Positions 54,713 to 63,066 of a DNA stretch of 64,000 nucleotides are shown one piece after another. A program made the translations under genes and the position numbers. The stretch is from Bin80 sp965215475 (GTDB lineage Bacteria > Bacteroidota > Rhodothermia > Rhodothermales > Bin80), in NCBI GenBank assembly GCA_965215475.1, contig OZ244061.1, positions 1,736,001-1,800,000 on the forward strand, in the 5' to 3' direction. Below the pieces are notes generated by a model. The model was not told the origin of the DNA, ran no database searches, and was given only the letters and a program-made list of their open reading frames with translations. The stretch's first letter is position 1; every line of letters starts with the position of its first letter.

Positions 54713-56452
54713 TTAATTGATTCTGCCAAGGATTGGACGAGTGTTCCACCCCTGCTGCCCCTGAGTAATATGAGCTTCTATGTTCACAGGAAGATCATAC
54801 AGGACCTGCCTCTGCCCGTCAGGCCAACTCACAATCATGCTATCCACAACCTCAATATCTAGCATCCCGAATGCCGCAACGATTTCATTTTGAGACAGGT
54901 AACTACCCCCCGATCGAATTCGGCGCTCTTGAACCTGATGACCTGCATGTACCCAGATATGTGTCCCAAACGCATCACGGTTTCCATTGGTACCTGTAAC
55001 GGTCACACGGAGCCAATTTCGACCACTCACATCGCTGCGCCATAAATGTGCCGGACCATTGTTTTCTACAATCAGAAAATCCAGATCCCCATCTCGATCA
55101 TAGTCCCCATACGCCGCACCGCGGGCCACCATTTCCAACTCAAGTGGCGGAGTCGTTGACGCGTGAACTTCCTCAAACAAGCCCGTTCCATTATTCTCGA
55201 ACAACTGTGCCCGCTGCTCATAGGTAATTTTATCCTGTCCAACCAATCGGTCAGGATAGACATGTCCATTGGCAACAAACAGATCCAGATCGGTGTCCAG
55301 ATCTACATCTACGAGCATGAGTCCAAACGTGAGCGTGATTAGGCTGGGTTGACCTATCTGGGATCTTGCAGCACGATCAGAAAACAAACCGTTCCCTAAA
55401 TAGCGATAGACCCCAATCATCTCCATAGAAAAATTGCCTACAAAAACTGAGGGGTGCCCGGTCTGATCTACTACACCAATATCGATCCCCATACCTGCAC
55501 GCGCTTCCCCATGCTCGCTGAATGCAATTCCGCTCTGGACACCACGCTCAGAAAATGTGCCATCTTTATTATTCAAAAACAGCAGATCTCCTTCTCCATC
55601 ATTTGCGACCACAAAATCCGGCCATCCGTCTTGATTAAAATCCCATTCAGCCGTCCCAAGTGCTTTACCGAGTGCGTGATGCGTACCCGCTTCGTGGGTA
55701 CGGTCCACGAATGATCCATTCCCGCTAGCTTCGTAATAACGGCTGGCTTGTCCCTCATAGTCCGCAGGAATACAATAGAGCTTCTCAGCTGCTCCTTCGG
55801 GACAAAATTTGTCGGTTTCCGGGGCCCATTCCGCATAATTCCCCACGTACACATCTAACCAACCATCCCGATTCCCATCAATCCATAGGGCCGAACTGCT
55901 CCATTCATCCTCGGAACTGAGCCCTGAATCAACGCCTCTGCGCTCAAATACCCCTCCTATATTTTCCAAGAGCACATTTTCATTTAGATTCGTCACCAGA
56001 ATATCTGGATCCCCGTCATTATCATAATCTGCCGCCGCCAATCCTAGGGTAAATGCATCAAGATCTCTCAAGCCTACTTGCTCAGTTACTTCTGTAAATG
56101 TACCATCTCCCATATTACGATACATCCATAGAGGCTTATACCAGGGATGTGGGGCCCGATCCCAGTATCCCCCCCCTGCCAGTAATATATCCAGCCAACC
56201 ATCTCCATCATAGTCAATAAATCCTGCACCCGATCCCATCTGCTCTGCATAATATTTTTTGCCATCTTCTCCATTATCATGCCGAAACATGCCGAGACCT
56301 GCTTCATCCGTTACCTCGGTAAATTGAATGAATCTTTTCTCGGGCATAAGGTCTTCCGAAGCCCGACAACCAAATATTCCCAACGAGACGACAATAATAG
56401 CTCCTGTTCTCCCCGCCTGCACAGAATCAACCCAATTGCTCATTGTAATCAA
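54713..56452 (-). CDS. FG-GAP/VCBS repeat lipoprotein with ASPIC/UnbV domain (CRTAC1 family), paralogue 1
   Basis: 579 residues, first gene of the tandem triplet. Lipoprotein signal GAIIVVSLGIFGCRASEDL; ATG 56443 (MSNWVDS) is an alternative start. Calcium-type loops DYDGDGWLDILL, DYDNDGDPDILV, DGNRDGWLDVYV and DYDRDGDLDFLI; UnbV domain with GNRDAFGTHIWVHAGHQ and YLSQNEIVAAFGM. A conserved CIPADYEGQASRYYE segment matches CTPExYEG in the other two. Family role unclear. Confidence 0.9.
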   Translation of the reverse strand: MITMSNWVDSVQAGRTGAIIVVSLGIFGCRASEDLMPEKRFIQFTEVTDEAGLGMFRHDNGEDGKKYYAEQMGSGAGFIDYDGDGWLDILLAGGGYWDRAPHPWYKPLWMYRNMGDGTFTEVTEQVGLRDLDAFTLGLAAADYDNDGDPDILVTNLNENVLLENIGGVFERRGVDSGLSSEDEWSSSALWIDGNRDGWLDVYVGNYAEWAPETDKFCPEGAAEKLYCIPADYEGQASRYYEASGNGSFVDRTHEAGTHHALGKALGTAEWDFNQDGWPDFVVANDGEGDLLFLNNKDGTFSERGVQSGIAFSEHGEARAGMGIDIGVVDQTGHPSVFVGNFSMEMIGVYRYLGNGLFSDRAARSQIGQPSLITLTFGLMLVDVDLDTDLDLFVANGHVYPDRLVGQDKITYEQRAQLFENNGTGLFEEVHASTTPPLELEMVARGAAYGDYDRDGDLDFLIVENNGPAHLWRSDVSGRNWLRVTVTGTNGNRDAFGTHIWVHAGHQVQERRIRSGGSYLSQNEIVAAFGMLDIEVVDSMIVSWPDGQRQVLYDLPVNIEAHITQGQQGWNTRPILGRIN

Positions 56453-56786
56453 GAGATGCCCCTATGGAGATCTATTCCAATCTGTAAAAGATATCTACAG
56501 ATACTCTCAGAACAATATTCTACTCCAAACCATGACCTTTGCAAGATCTCCTTCATTTTTGACTCTTCAAACTTGATCATAAGGACGCAACAAATTTAAG
56601 GAATTCTCAACAGTTTCCACTCGAACAAGATGATAGTATTGGTACTACTGCGAATATTATGGATCAATCTCGGTCTATTGACGCGTTTTGGGAAGCACTT
56701 GCGGGTCCATGCAAAGCGAGCATCCCCTTCTCCTGCTTCCTACATCATCTCCGGCAAGCGATCCGTGTCTCGGCCCGCCCTTCTGG
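56453..56786. other. Intergenic region between UnbV triplet and adhesin B
   Basis: About 330 bases with no supportable gene. It should hold the promoter for the UnbV operon. Homology between adhesin copies A and B ends exactly at the stop codon at 56787, so this flank is not shared with copy A. Confidence 0.4.
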
Positions 56787-59700
56787 TCACCTCATTCTCA
56801 TCAAGTGTCCGACCTTGACGGCGGATGCGCCGTGTTCCATGGAGGTGGCTACCATGCGATAGAGATAGACGCCGGCCGGGAGGGCAACCTGCTCCAATGT
56901 GATCACCTGCTCTCTGCCCGCCGCCATGCGCACCATTGGATGGGTATACACCCGCCTGCCCGTCAGATCCAGGACGTCCAGTTTGATTTCGGCCGGCCAC
57001 GGCAGATCAAAGAGCAGATTCGTAGATGTATGGAAGGGGTTGGGATAGTTGGCATGCACGATCAGCTCCTGGGGAGGCTCCTTCTGCTCTTCGGTCGCCA
57101 CCGGCGAGACCACTTCCAGGGTAAAGGTTAAGCTGGCTTGGGCCCCCTTGGCATCCGTTGCCCTGTAGGTCAGCTCCACCGGAGACGTGATCTGCACGGG
57201 CGTGCCCGCGATCGTGCGCGTGGACGCATCAAACCTCAGCCCACTCGGAAGCGACAACAGATTGAGCGTATACTGAACCGGATCGGTGCCCCCGGTCACC
57301 TCCGGCAAGATCAGTGGATCAATCCCTTGTCCGCGATCATAGGACTGATTCATGACCGTGGTGACAAACGTGATCTCGTAGATCTCCAGCGTAAATTCGA
57401 TCGTACTCTCCGCCCCCAGGGCATCGGTCACCGTCCAGGTAAATCCCTGTGACGCCGTCACCGCGGTGGGCGTGCCCCCAAGCGTGCCGTCCTCCAACGA
57501 CAGTCCCTCCGGAAGCGTTTCGGGAGAGAGCGCATACATATAGGGCGGAGTTCCTCCGATGGCGGTCGGAAGGAGCAGCGCTGCGATGGCAAGGTCCACC
57601 GGGTAGCGCTGCGAAGAGATTGCGCCTGCCAACGAGAGCACCGTGGCCGCCTCCGTGGTCGCACGCACCACATTCGACGCCGCCCCCGTGCCCACCGCAT
57701 TGATCGCACGCACCCGGTACTGCCGCGTGGTTTCCGGGGGGAGGCCGGTATGCGAATAGGTCGTGGCCGTGAGCCCTGTGGGGGCACTTGGGGCGGTAAT
57801 CCCATCCGTGGTGGCATTGGCGGTATTGGAGGCATCACTGGCCCCGACCGCGTTGAGCGCACGCACCCGGTAGTACCGCGTCGTATTGGCACTGAGTCCC
57901 GTATGCGCATACGTGGTCGTGGTACTATTGGCCACCAAATCGGCCCATGTGTCCCCCGTTCCTGTGGGAGAGACTTCCACCCGGTAGCCCGTGATCGCCG
58001 CACCCCCGCTCTCTGTCGGCGCCGTCCACGATAAATTGATGATGGTTCGCCCTGCAGCCGTGGCCGTCAAGCCCGTCGGGGCACCCGGGGCCGTGAGGGC
58101 AGTGGTGGTCGCCGTGGCCACATTGGACGCCGCTCCCGTACCCACCGCATTGATCGCACGCACCCGGTAGTGCCGCGTCACGCCTGCACTCAGCCCGGTA
58201 TGGGCATAGGTGGTGGTGCTGTTCGCCACCAGATCCGTCCAGTTATCCGTGCCATTGGGCGAGACTTCCACTCGGTAGCCCGTGATCGCGGCGCCCCCCG
58301 TATTGGATGGCGCCGTCCAGGACAGATTGATCGTCGTTTGCCCCGAGGCCGTGGCCGTCAATCCCGTCGGGGCACCCGGGGCCGTGGCCGTGAGGGCAGT
58401 GGTGGTCGCACTCACCACATTGGACGCCGCCCCCACCGAATTGAGCGCACGCGCCCGGTAATGCCGCGTGGTGCCCGCGTCCAAGCCCCTATGGACATAG
58501 CCGGTCGTGGTGGACCCGGTATTGGCCACCAAATCGGTCCATGTGTTCACTGCTCCCGTGGGCGAGACTTCAATCTGGTAGCCCGTAATGGCTGCGCCGC
58601 CGGTATTGGTAGGTGCGTTCCAGGATAGGCTGATCGTTTCCGGGCCTTCAGCCTCGGCCCTCAAGCCCGTGGGCGCCGCGGGCGCGCTGAGGCTCGGTGC
58701 CGCCGCCGTGGTCGCATTGACGGTCTTGGAGAAGGGACCCAAACCCACCGAGTTTCTAGCACGTACCTGGTAGTATCGCGCCGCGCCTGCACTGAGCCCG
58801 GTATGTTTATAGGAGGTGCTCTTGTAGTTCTGAAAAGGAAGAGCCCAAGGGGGGCTGCCAGTTTCAGAGATAAAGATTTGGTAGCCGGTAATGGCTGCGC
58901 CCCCATTGTCGGCCGGGGCCTCCCAACTCAGATTGATCACCGTTTGCCCTTCGGCTACAGCCGCGACATTCGTAGGGGCACCGGGGCGCGTGGCGGCCGC
59001 GGTGGTGGCGGTGGCGACATTCGAAAGATCACTAAAGCCCCGCCCCGAACTATTGGCCGCCACCACCCGGTAATCGCGCCGCGTCCCCGCCGAAAGCCCC
59101 GTATGCGAATAGGTGGTGGCTCCCCGGACGTCGGTCAAGGCGCCCCAACTACTTCCTTGATCCGTTGACACGTCAACGCGATAAAATGTAATGGGTGAGC
59201 CGCCGTCATCTGCAGGGGGCATCCAGTTTAGGATGATCGTGGAGCGATCCGAAGGCGTGGCGGTCAGACCCCTGGGGGCACTGGGGCGCGTGGCGGCCTT
59301 GGTCGTGGCGGTGGCCTGATTCGAAAATCCACCTACACCCCCCGGCCCGCTGCCATTACGGGCCCGGACCAAGTACGTATGCGTCGTGGAGGGAGCAAGT
59401 CCGGTATGGGTATATTCGGTGGCGGTGGTGCCGGTGTTGTCCACGAGAGTTGGCCAGCCTCGGTCGGGTTGGAAATCAATCCGGTAGCCGGTAATCGGTT
59501 TGCCCCCGTTATCGGTGGGGGCCGTCCAGCTCAGTTTGATTTTGTCTCGCCCGACGGCCGTGGCATTGAGTCCCGTGGGGCGACCGGGGCGCGTGGGGGC
59601 CGCGGTGGTGGGTTGAACCAATTTAAACGAACCATTACTACCAATTCTATTTTTTGGTTGTACACTAATGGTATATTTCGTAGATGCCAGTAGCCCAGTG

Positions 59701-60716
59701 ACCGTATAGCTTCTAACTGTTGGTTCAACATCAACGAAAGTTTCAGTGCTAAAGTCCTCGCCAACAAAAACGCGTACCCTGTATCCCGTGATCGGCGAGC
59801 CACCCGTTTCCTCTGGGGGGAGCCATGTAACAGTAATGGTGGACGGCCCCGTAACCTGCGCATTAAGTGTCGCAGGTGGACCGGGTCTGGTCGCAGCGGA
59901 GGTGGTGGGTTGAACCAATTTAAACGAACCATCACTACCAATGGCATTACTGGGTTGTACACTAATGGTATATTTCGTGGATGCCAGTAGCCCAGTGACC
60001 GTATAGCTCCGCGTCGTAGGGTCAATATCATCTATCGTAATAAGTGGTTTAGTACCGCCCGCCTTTCCGACGACAATGACATATTTCTTGATTGCCGAAC
60101 CGCCATCATCCGGGGCGGTCCACGAAAGATCAATGGTAGAAGGCCCCGTAACCATCGCTGTACGTGATGGAATTGGACCCGGTCTGCTCACCGCATTGGT
60201 CGTCCCAGAGACGACATCGGACCAGGGCCCCCAACCATCGGAATCCTGACTTCGGATCCGGATATGGCGCGTGGTGCCCGGCGAGAGTCCAGTGAACAGA
60301 GTTTCCGTTAGTCCGCCTGCAACCGTGCGTAAAGGATTCCAGCTGCCAGCAGTTCCATCCGGCGACCACTGAATCTCATGGTTTGTGATGGCTTTATTCC
60401 CATTCGGGTTGGCCGTCCAGGAAATGGAAAGGGTCCTGCGCGCATCGGCCCCGGTATTATGGGGTTCAACGGTCACGCCCGTGGGTTTGCCGGGCGCGCG
60501 CCGATCTATCTTATCGGGCGTCTTTTCATGGATGCGCGCCCGACCAGAGTGGAGATCAGGAAATGGAGTCGTTCTTGAAGAAGGGACTTTATTCCTTGTG
60601 TGCCCACTAAAAGCAATTCCATCCTCACGATAACGCGCTACACCGGATCCCGAAAATACGCGAAGGAGCGCATCCGTACTCCTATGTGAAGAAAAATGGG
60701 GGGGACTCTCTACCAT
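56787..60716 (-). CDS. Giant fibronectin type III adhesin, copy B (body), cut from its leader by an IS110 element
   Basis: 1309 residues: about nine to ten FnIII domains, two putative Ig (He_PIG) domains and the same T9SS tail as copy A. The ATG at 60716 and first codons (MVES) come from the end of the IS110 element; native sequence resumes at the C7 run (PPHFSSHRSTDALLRVF). The signal peptide is stranded at 62564-62744, so the body as it stands lacks secretion signals. One FnIII unit is collapsed (PTGLTATTYSHTGLPPETT) by an in-frame deletion. Several middle domains are unlike copy A, so the two genes are mosaics. Confidence 0.85.
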   Translation of the reverse strand: MVESPPHFSSHRSTDALLRVFSGSGVARYREDGIAFSGHTRNKVPSSRTTPFPDLHSGRARIHEKTPDKIDRRAPGKPTGVTVEPHNTGADARRTLSISWTANPNGNKAITNHEIQWSPDGTAGSWNPLRTVAGGLTETLFTGLSPGTTRHIRIRSQDSDGWGPWSDVVSGTTNAVSRPGPIPSRTAMVTGPSTIDLSWTAPDDGGSAIKKYVIVVGKAGGTKPLITIDDIDPTTRSYTVTGLLASTKYTISVQPSNAIGSDGSFKLVQPTTSAATRPGPPATLNAQVTGPSTITVTWLPPEETGGSPITGYRVRVFVGEDFSTETFVDVEPTVRSYTVTGLLASTKYTISVQPKNRIGSNGSFKLVQPTTAAPTRPGRPTGLNATAVGRDKIKLSWTAPTDNGGKPITGYRIDFQPDRGWPTLVDNTGTTATEYTHTGLAPSTTHTYLVRARNGSGPGGVGGFSNQATATTKAATRPSAPRGLTATPSDRSTIILNWMPPADDGGSPITFYRVDVSTDQGSSWGALTDVRGATTYSHTGLSAGTRRDYRVVAANSSGRGFSDLSNVATATTAAATRPGAPTNVAAVAEGQTVINLSWEAPADNGGAAITGYQIFISETGSPPWALPFQNYKSTSYKHTGLSAGAARYYQVRARNSVGLGPFSKTVNATTAAAPSLSAPAAPTGLRAEAEGPETISLSWNAPTNTGGAAITGYQIEVSPTGAVNTWTDLVANTGSTTTGYVHRGLDAGTTRHYRARALNSVGAASNVVSATTTALTATAPGAPTGLTATASGQTTINLSWTAPSNTGGAAITGYRVEVSPNGTDNWTDLVANSTTTYAHTGLSAGVTRHYRVRAINAVGTGAASNVATATTTALTAPGAPTGLTATAAGRTIINLSWTAPTESGGAAITGYRVEVSPTGTGDTWADLVANSTTTTYAHTGLSANTTRYYRVRALNAVGASDASNTANATTDGITAPSAPTGLTATTYSHTGLPPETTRQYRVRAINAVGTGAASNVVRATTEAATVLSLAGAISSQRYPVDLAIAALLLPTAIGGTPPYMYALSPETLPEGLSLEDGTLGGTPTAVTASQGFTWTVTDALGAESTIEFTLEIYEITFVTTVMNQSYDRGQGIDPLILPEVTGGTDPVQYTLNLLSLPSGLRFDASTRTIAGTPVQITSPVELTYRATDAKGAQASLTFTLEVVSPVATEEQKEPPQELIVHANYPNPFHTSTNLLFDLPWPAEIKLDVLDLTGRRVYTHPMVRMAAGREQVITLEQVALPAGVYLYRMVATSMEHGASAVKVGHLMRMR

Positions 60717-60957
60717 TTATGCAAATAAAAACCAATAAATTTTAAAATATTTTTTGTGTGTTCTTCCATGGAAGCGATTTTTGGCGTGGGCTGGTATAAA
60801 CTCCTCGGTCCCGAGCACTCTGATTCCATCGTATCCGACTACGCCAAAGGACGCGAGCGAGTGGATCCGAATTAGACGTAGGCTCCTCTTTTGCCCTGGA
60901 AGTTTCCGTTTCGTCACGATCCTGCTTTGCATCCAAGAAAGGTTGGAGAGGCAGAGT

Positions 60958-62231
60958 TTACGAGGTACGGGACGCCATGGTTTGACGGTTGGGATCATAG
61001 AGGGTTTGGTCTCGGAGCATTGCGCAGGCGACGGCAAGTAGCCGGTCTCCCACCGATCGGAGCGATCGTCCATGTTTATGTCCTCGGTCCCTCAGGGCTT
61101 TGTACTTGGCTTTACGGATGGGGTCACGCTGGGTGGAGACTCTACTCCAGTGATAGACGGAATTTGCCAACCGTGCATGATGGGCTTTTCGTTGCACGAC
61201 CCTGTGGCTTTTTCCCGATCGCTTGGTGACCGGAGCGGTGCCACACAAGCATCTCAGGGCCTGGTAATCCCGTGCTTGGATCGCGCTTCCGAGAGAAGGG
61301 TGGCTGCGACCGAGCTTCCGATTCCCGGGATCGATAACAGGATCTCTACATCCGGTGGCGCAGATCTGGACGAGGGGGCTTGCCCAGACGATGCGTTTTC
61401 AGGTTCGCAGATCTGCTGAGAGGATGGATTTTGATGGAGCGAATCCAGAATGGATTCGATGTTCTGTTTGACCTCCTGGATCTGCTTCCCAAGTCGTTCC
61501 AGTTGTTGCAGAACGAGTCGGATATGCTGGGTCGCGGCTTGCTCCACCCCGTCGGCAACCGTGAGGGGCAAGGATTGCAGGACTTCCTCGGCCTGGATCC
61601 GATGTTCTTTGAGCACGTTTTTTACCGAACGGAGTCGAACTCTCCGAGCGCGTGCGGGGGTCGGAATGAGGGTCCACAGAGCCATCAGTACGGGAGAATC
61701 GAGACGGAATTTGAGGCGAAGGAATTGCGGGAAGTAGCGCCAGAGCTGTGCTCGAAGTTGATGCATGAGGCGGGTCCGCTGGGCGGTGAACTCCGCATCC
61801 ATCCTGGACCACTCTCGCAACGGAATGATGTCCGAATGCTCTGGATCCAGCGCACGCAGACGGTCAGGATCCGTGCGAAGGGCATCGGCAAGTACCCGCG
61901 CATCCCGACGATCATCTTTGGCTCCGGCCGGCGAAAACCGATCCCGGAATCGATCCAGTTGCTTCGGATGGATGGAAAATACCGGAATGCCGCGCTCCAT
62001 CAAACTCTCCACCACCGGACCATGTGGAACTTCTATACTGGTAGCAATCTCGGTCAGATCGCAGCCTGCGGTGTCCCTCATCCAGTCCATCATTTGATGG
62101 AATCCTTCTCCGGAGTGGGAGAATGCCTTCTCTCCGAGGACCTGGCCCTCTCGGTCCAGAATACAGACCTGATGAGATTCCGAGCCCCAATCCACTCCGG
62201 CGAACCTCGTGTAGCGATTTTTTTCTGTCAT
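60958..62231 (-). pseudogene. IS110-family transposase (recombinase), one-base frameshift
   Basis: The first frame (62231-61254, 325 codons) carries the DEDD RuvC-like domain (RFAGVDWGSESHQVCILD, IATSIEVPHGPVVE, SPAGAKDDRRDARVLADAL) and begins the C-terminal domain (EILLSIPGIGSSVAATLLSEA), then stops. The -1 frame continues AIQARDYQALRCLCGTAPVT then KRSGKSHRVVQRKAHHARLA to 60958, which includes the region of the catalytic Ser. A single lost G around 61282-61286 (GCGGCG to GCGCG) explains it. Full length would be about 424 residues. As read, it is inactive unless recoded. Confidence 0.88.
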
Positions 62232-62267
62232 GGTTTCCGTATCTTTAGGGGTAAGTTTTGTGGGTCG

Positions 62268-62438
62268 CCATGACGTTCATCTGCCCCTGTATCGGTGCTC
62301 AACGGCACACACTCTCTACTGGATGTAGATCATGGTTCTCCCTGGGGCACAGTTCCCCCCCAAGCGTTCAAGACGCAGGGGGCGTCAGGTGGCTCCCAGG
62401 GAGAGACCCACGTTTGAATGATGCAAACCGGTTCAACG
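62268..62438 (-). ncRNA. Candidate IS110 bridge RNA
   Basis: Transcribed as the minus strand upstream of the transposase. Three hairpins in the order known for bridge RNAs: a 5' stem-loop (62411-62438), a target-binding hairpin (62337-62404) with a perfect 10-bp outer stem UCUCCCUGGG/CCCAGGGAGA, and a donor-binding hairpin (62268-62335) with 6-bp and 4-bp stems around two 13-nt internal strands and a 4-bp top stem. Donor strand 1 contains GUAGAGAGU, identical to the element 3' end; donor strand 2 contains AUACAGGGG, complementary to CCCCTGTAT at the element 5' end. The target loop holds CCCCC and UGGGGGGG. Confidence 0.82.
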
Positions 62439-62563
62439 TATGGAGTATCCGAAACGCTCCGATGGGTCCAGTTGAAATTCAAAACCTCTCAACCAATGGA
62501 CACATCTTCACCGCATTGAAGACCCAAACAATGAACTTAAATCAGCATCTCGTATAATATACA

Positions 62564-62744
62564 GGGGGGATTTTGTTGGAACGATCACATGCACCCGTGA
62601 GACACTCTCATGTGTAAGAAAAGAAGGATCTAGTTCCCAACGATGAATACCCGTCTCCACAGATTCACCACTCCTTTCAAGACCAAAGAGCGATGGGTGG
62701 CCTCCCGTCAGGCCAAAGAAGATGGATAAACCGATTAGCCACAT
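62564..62744 (-). CDS. Stranded signal-peptide leader of adhesin B
   Basis: Frame MWLIGLSIFFGLTGGHPSLF ... VPTKSP, one residue different from the leader of copy A. It runs into the remaining C6 and then the IS110 element, continuing for 18 foreign codons to a stop at 62508. It is the natural 5' end of adhesin B, now separated from the body by 1.86 kb. Confidence 0.72.
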
Positions 62745-62975
62745 GAAATGAGAATATTAGGTGAAAATACAATTACTCTGTTTTTTTGCATGTTCCTTGA
62801 CAATAAGAAGCTTTCGCAGAGAAACTACCCTGGATACCCAGAACATCTTGATTTTTTTATTGTTCCCAAAAAAGATACGCCTTCTTGACCTCTCATATTA
62901 CGAGCATCTCATTTTTCAGCAGGATGAACTTCATTCATCATCAACCCTTAGCCATAGCGATTACGCTTGCGTGAT
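62745..62975 (-). promoter_or_regulatory. Duplicated upstream region of adhesin B
   Basis: Clearly homologous to 38639-38875 upstream of copy A; conserved blocks include AATATTAGGTGAAAATACAA, TTTTTATTGTTCCCA and CATAGCGATTACGCTT. Homology ends just before the inverted repeat at 62976. The promoter of both adhesin genes must lie here; exact boxes not assigned. Confidence 0.6.
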
Positions 62976-63006
62976 CGGCGTGTGTCAATAAAAATGACAC
63001 ACGCCG
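62976..63006. terminator. Perfect 12-bp inverted repeat
   Basis: CGGCGTGTGTCA, 7-base A/T loop, TGACACACGCCG. A strong hairpin between the adhesin B upstream region and the glycosyltransferase-like gene. No U run follows on either strand, so it may be a terminator of a non-canonical type or a regulator-binding palindrome. Confidence 0.45.
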
Positions 63007-63066
63007 CATAGCCAATTGATTTAAGAATTAGACGTATCTTATTTGTAGGTATAAGCATTCGTTTTT

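Larger units (their letters stand above)
60705..62563 (-). mobile_element. IS110-family insertion sequence inserted in the C tract of adhesin B
   Basis: 1859 bp. Boundaries come from comparison with the uninterrupted C16 site of copy A: plus strand G7 (60698-60704), then ACTCTCTACC ... ATAATATACA, then G6 (62564-62569). There are no inverted repeats, as expected for IS110. In element orientation it starts TGTATATTATACGAG and ends AAATGGTAGAGAGT. It carries a long non-coding left end with a bridge RNA fold and a frameshifted transposase. Confidence 0.92.

Noticed and set aside
60717..60957. Possible second gene inside the IS110 element
   Set aside because: The minus-strand frame 60717-61073 mostly overlaps the transposase C-terminus in another frame; the 250 bases after the transposase look like the non-coding right end.
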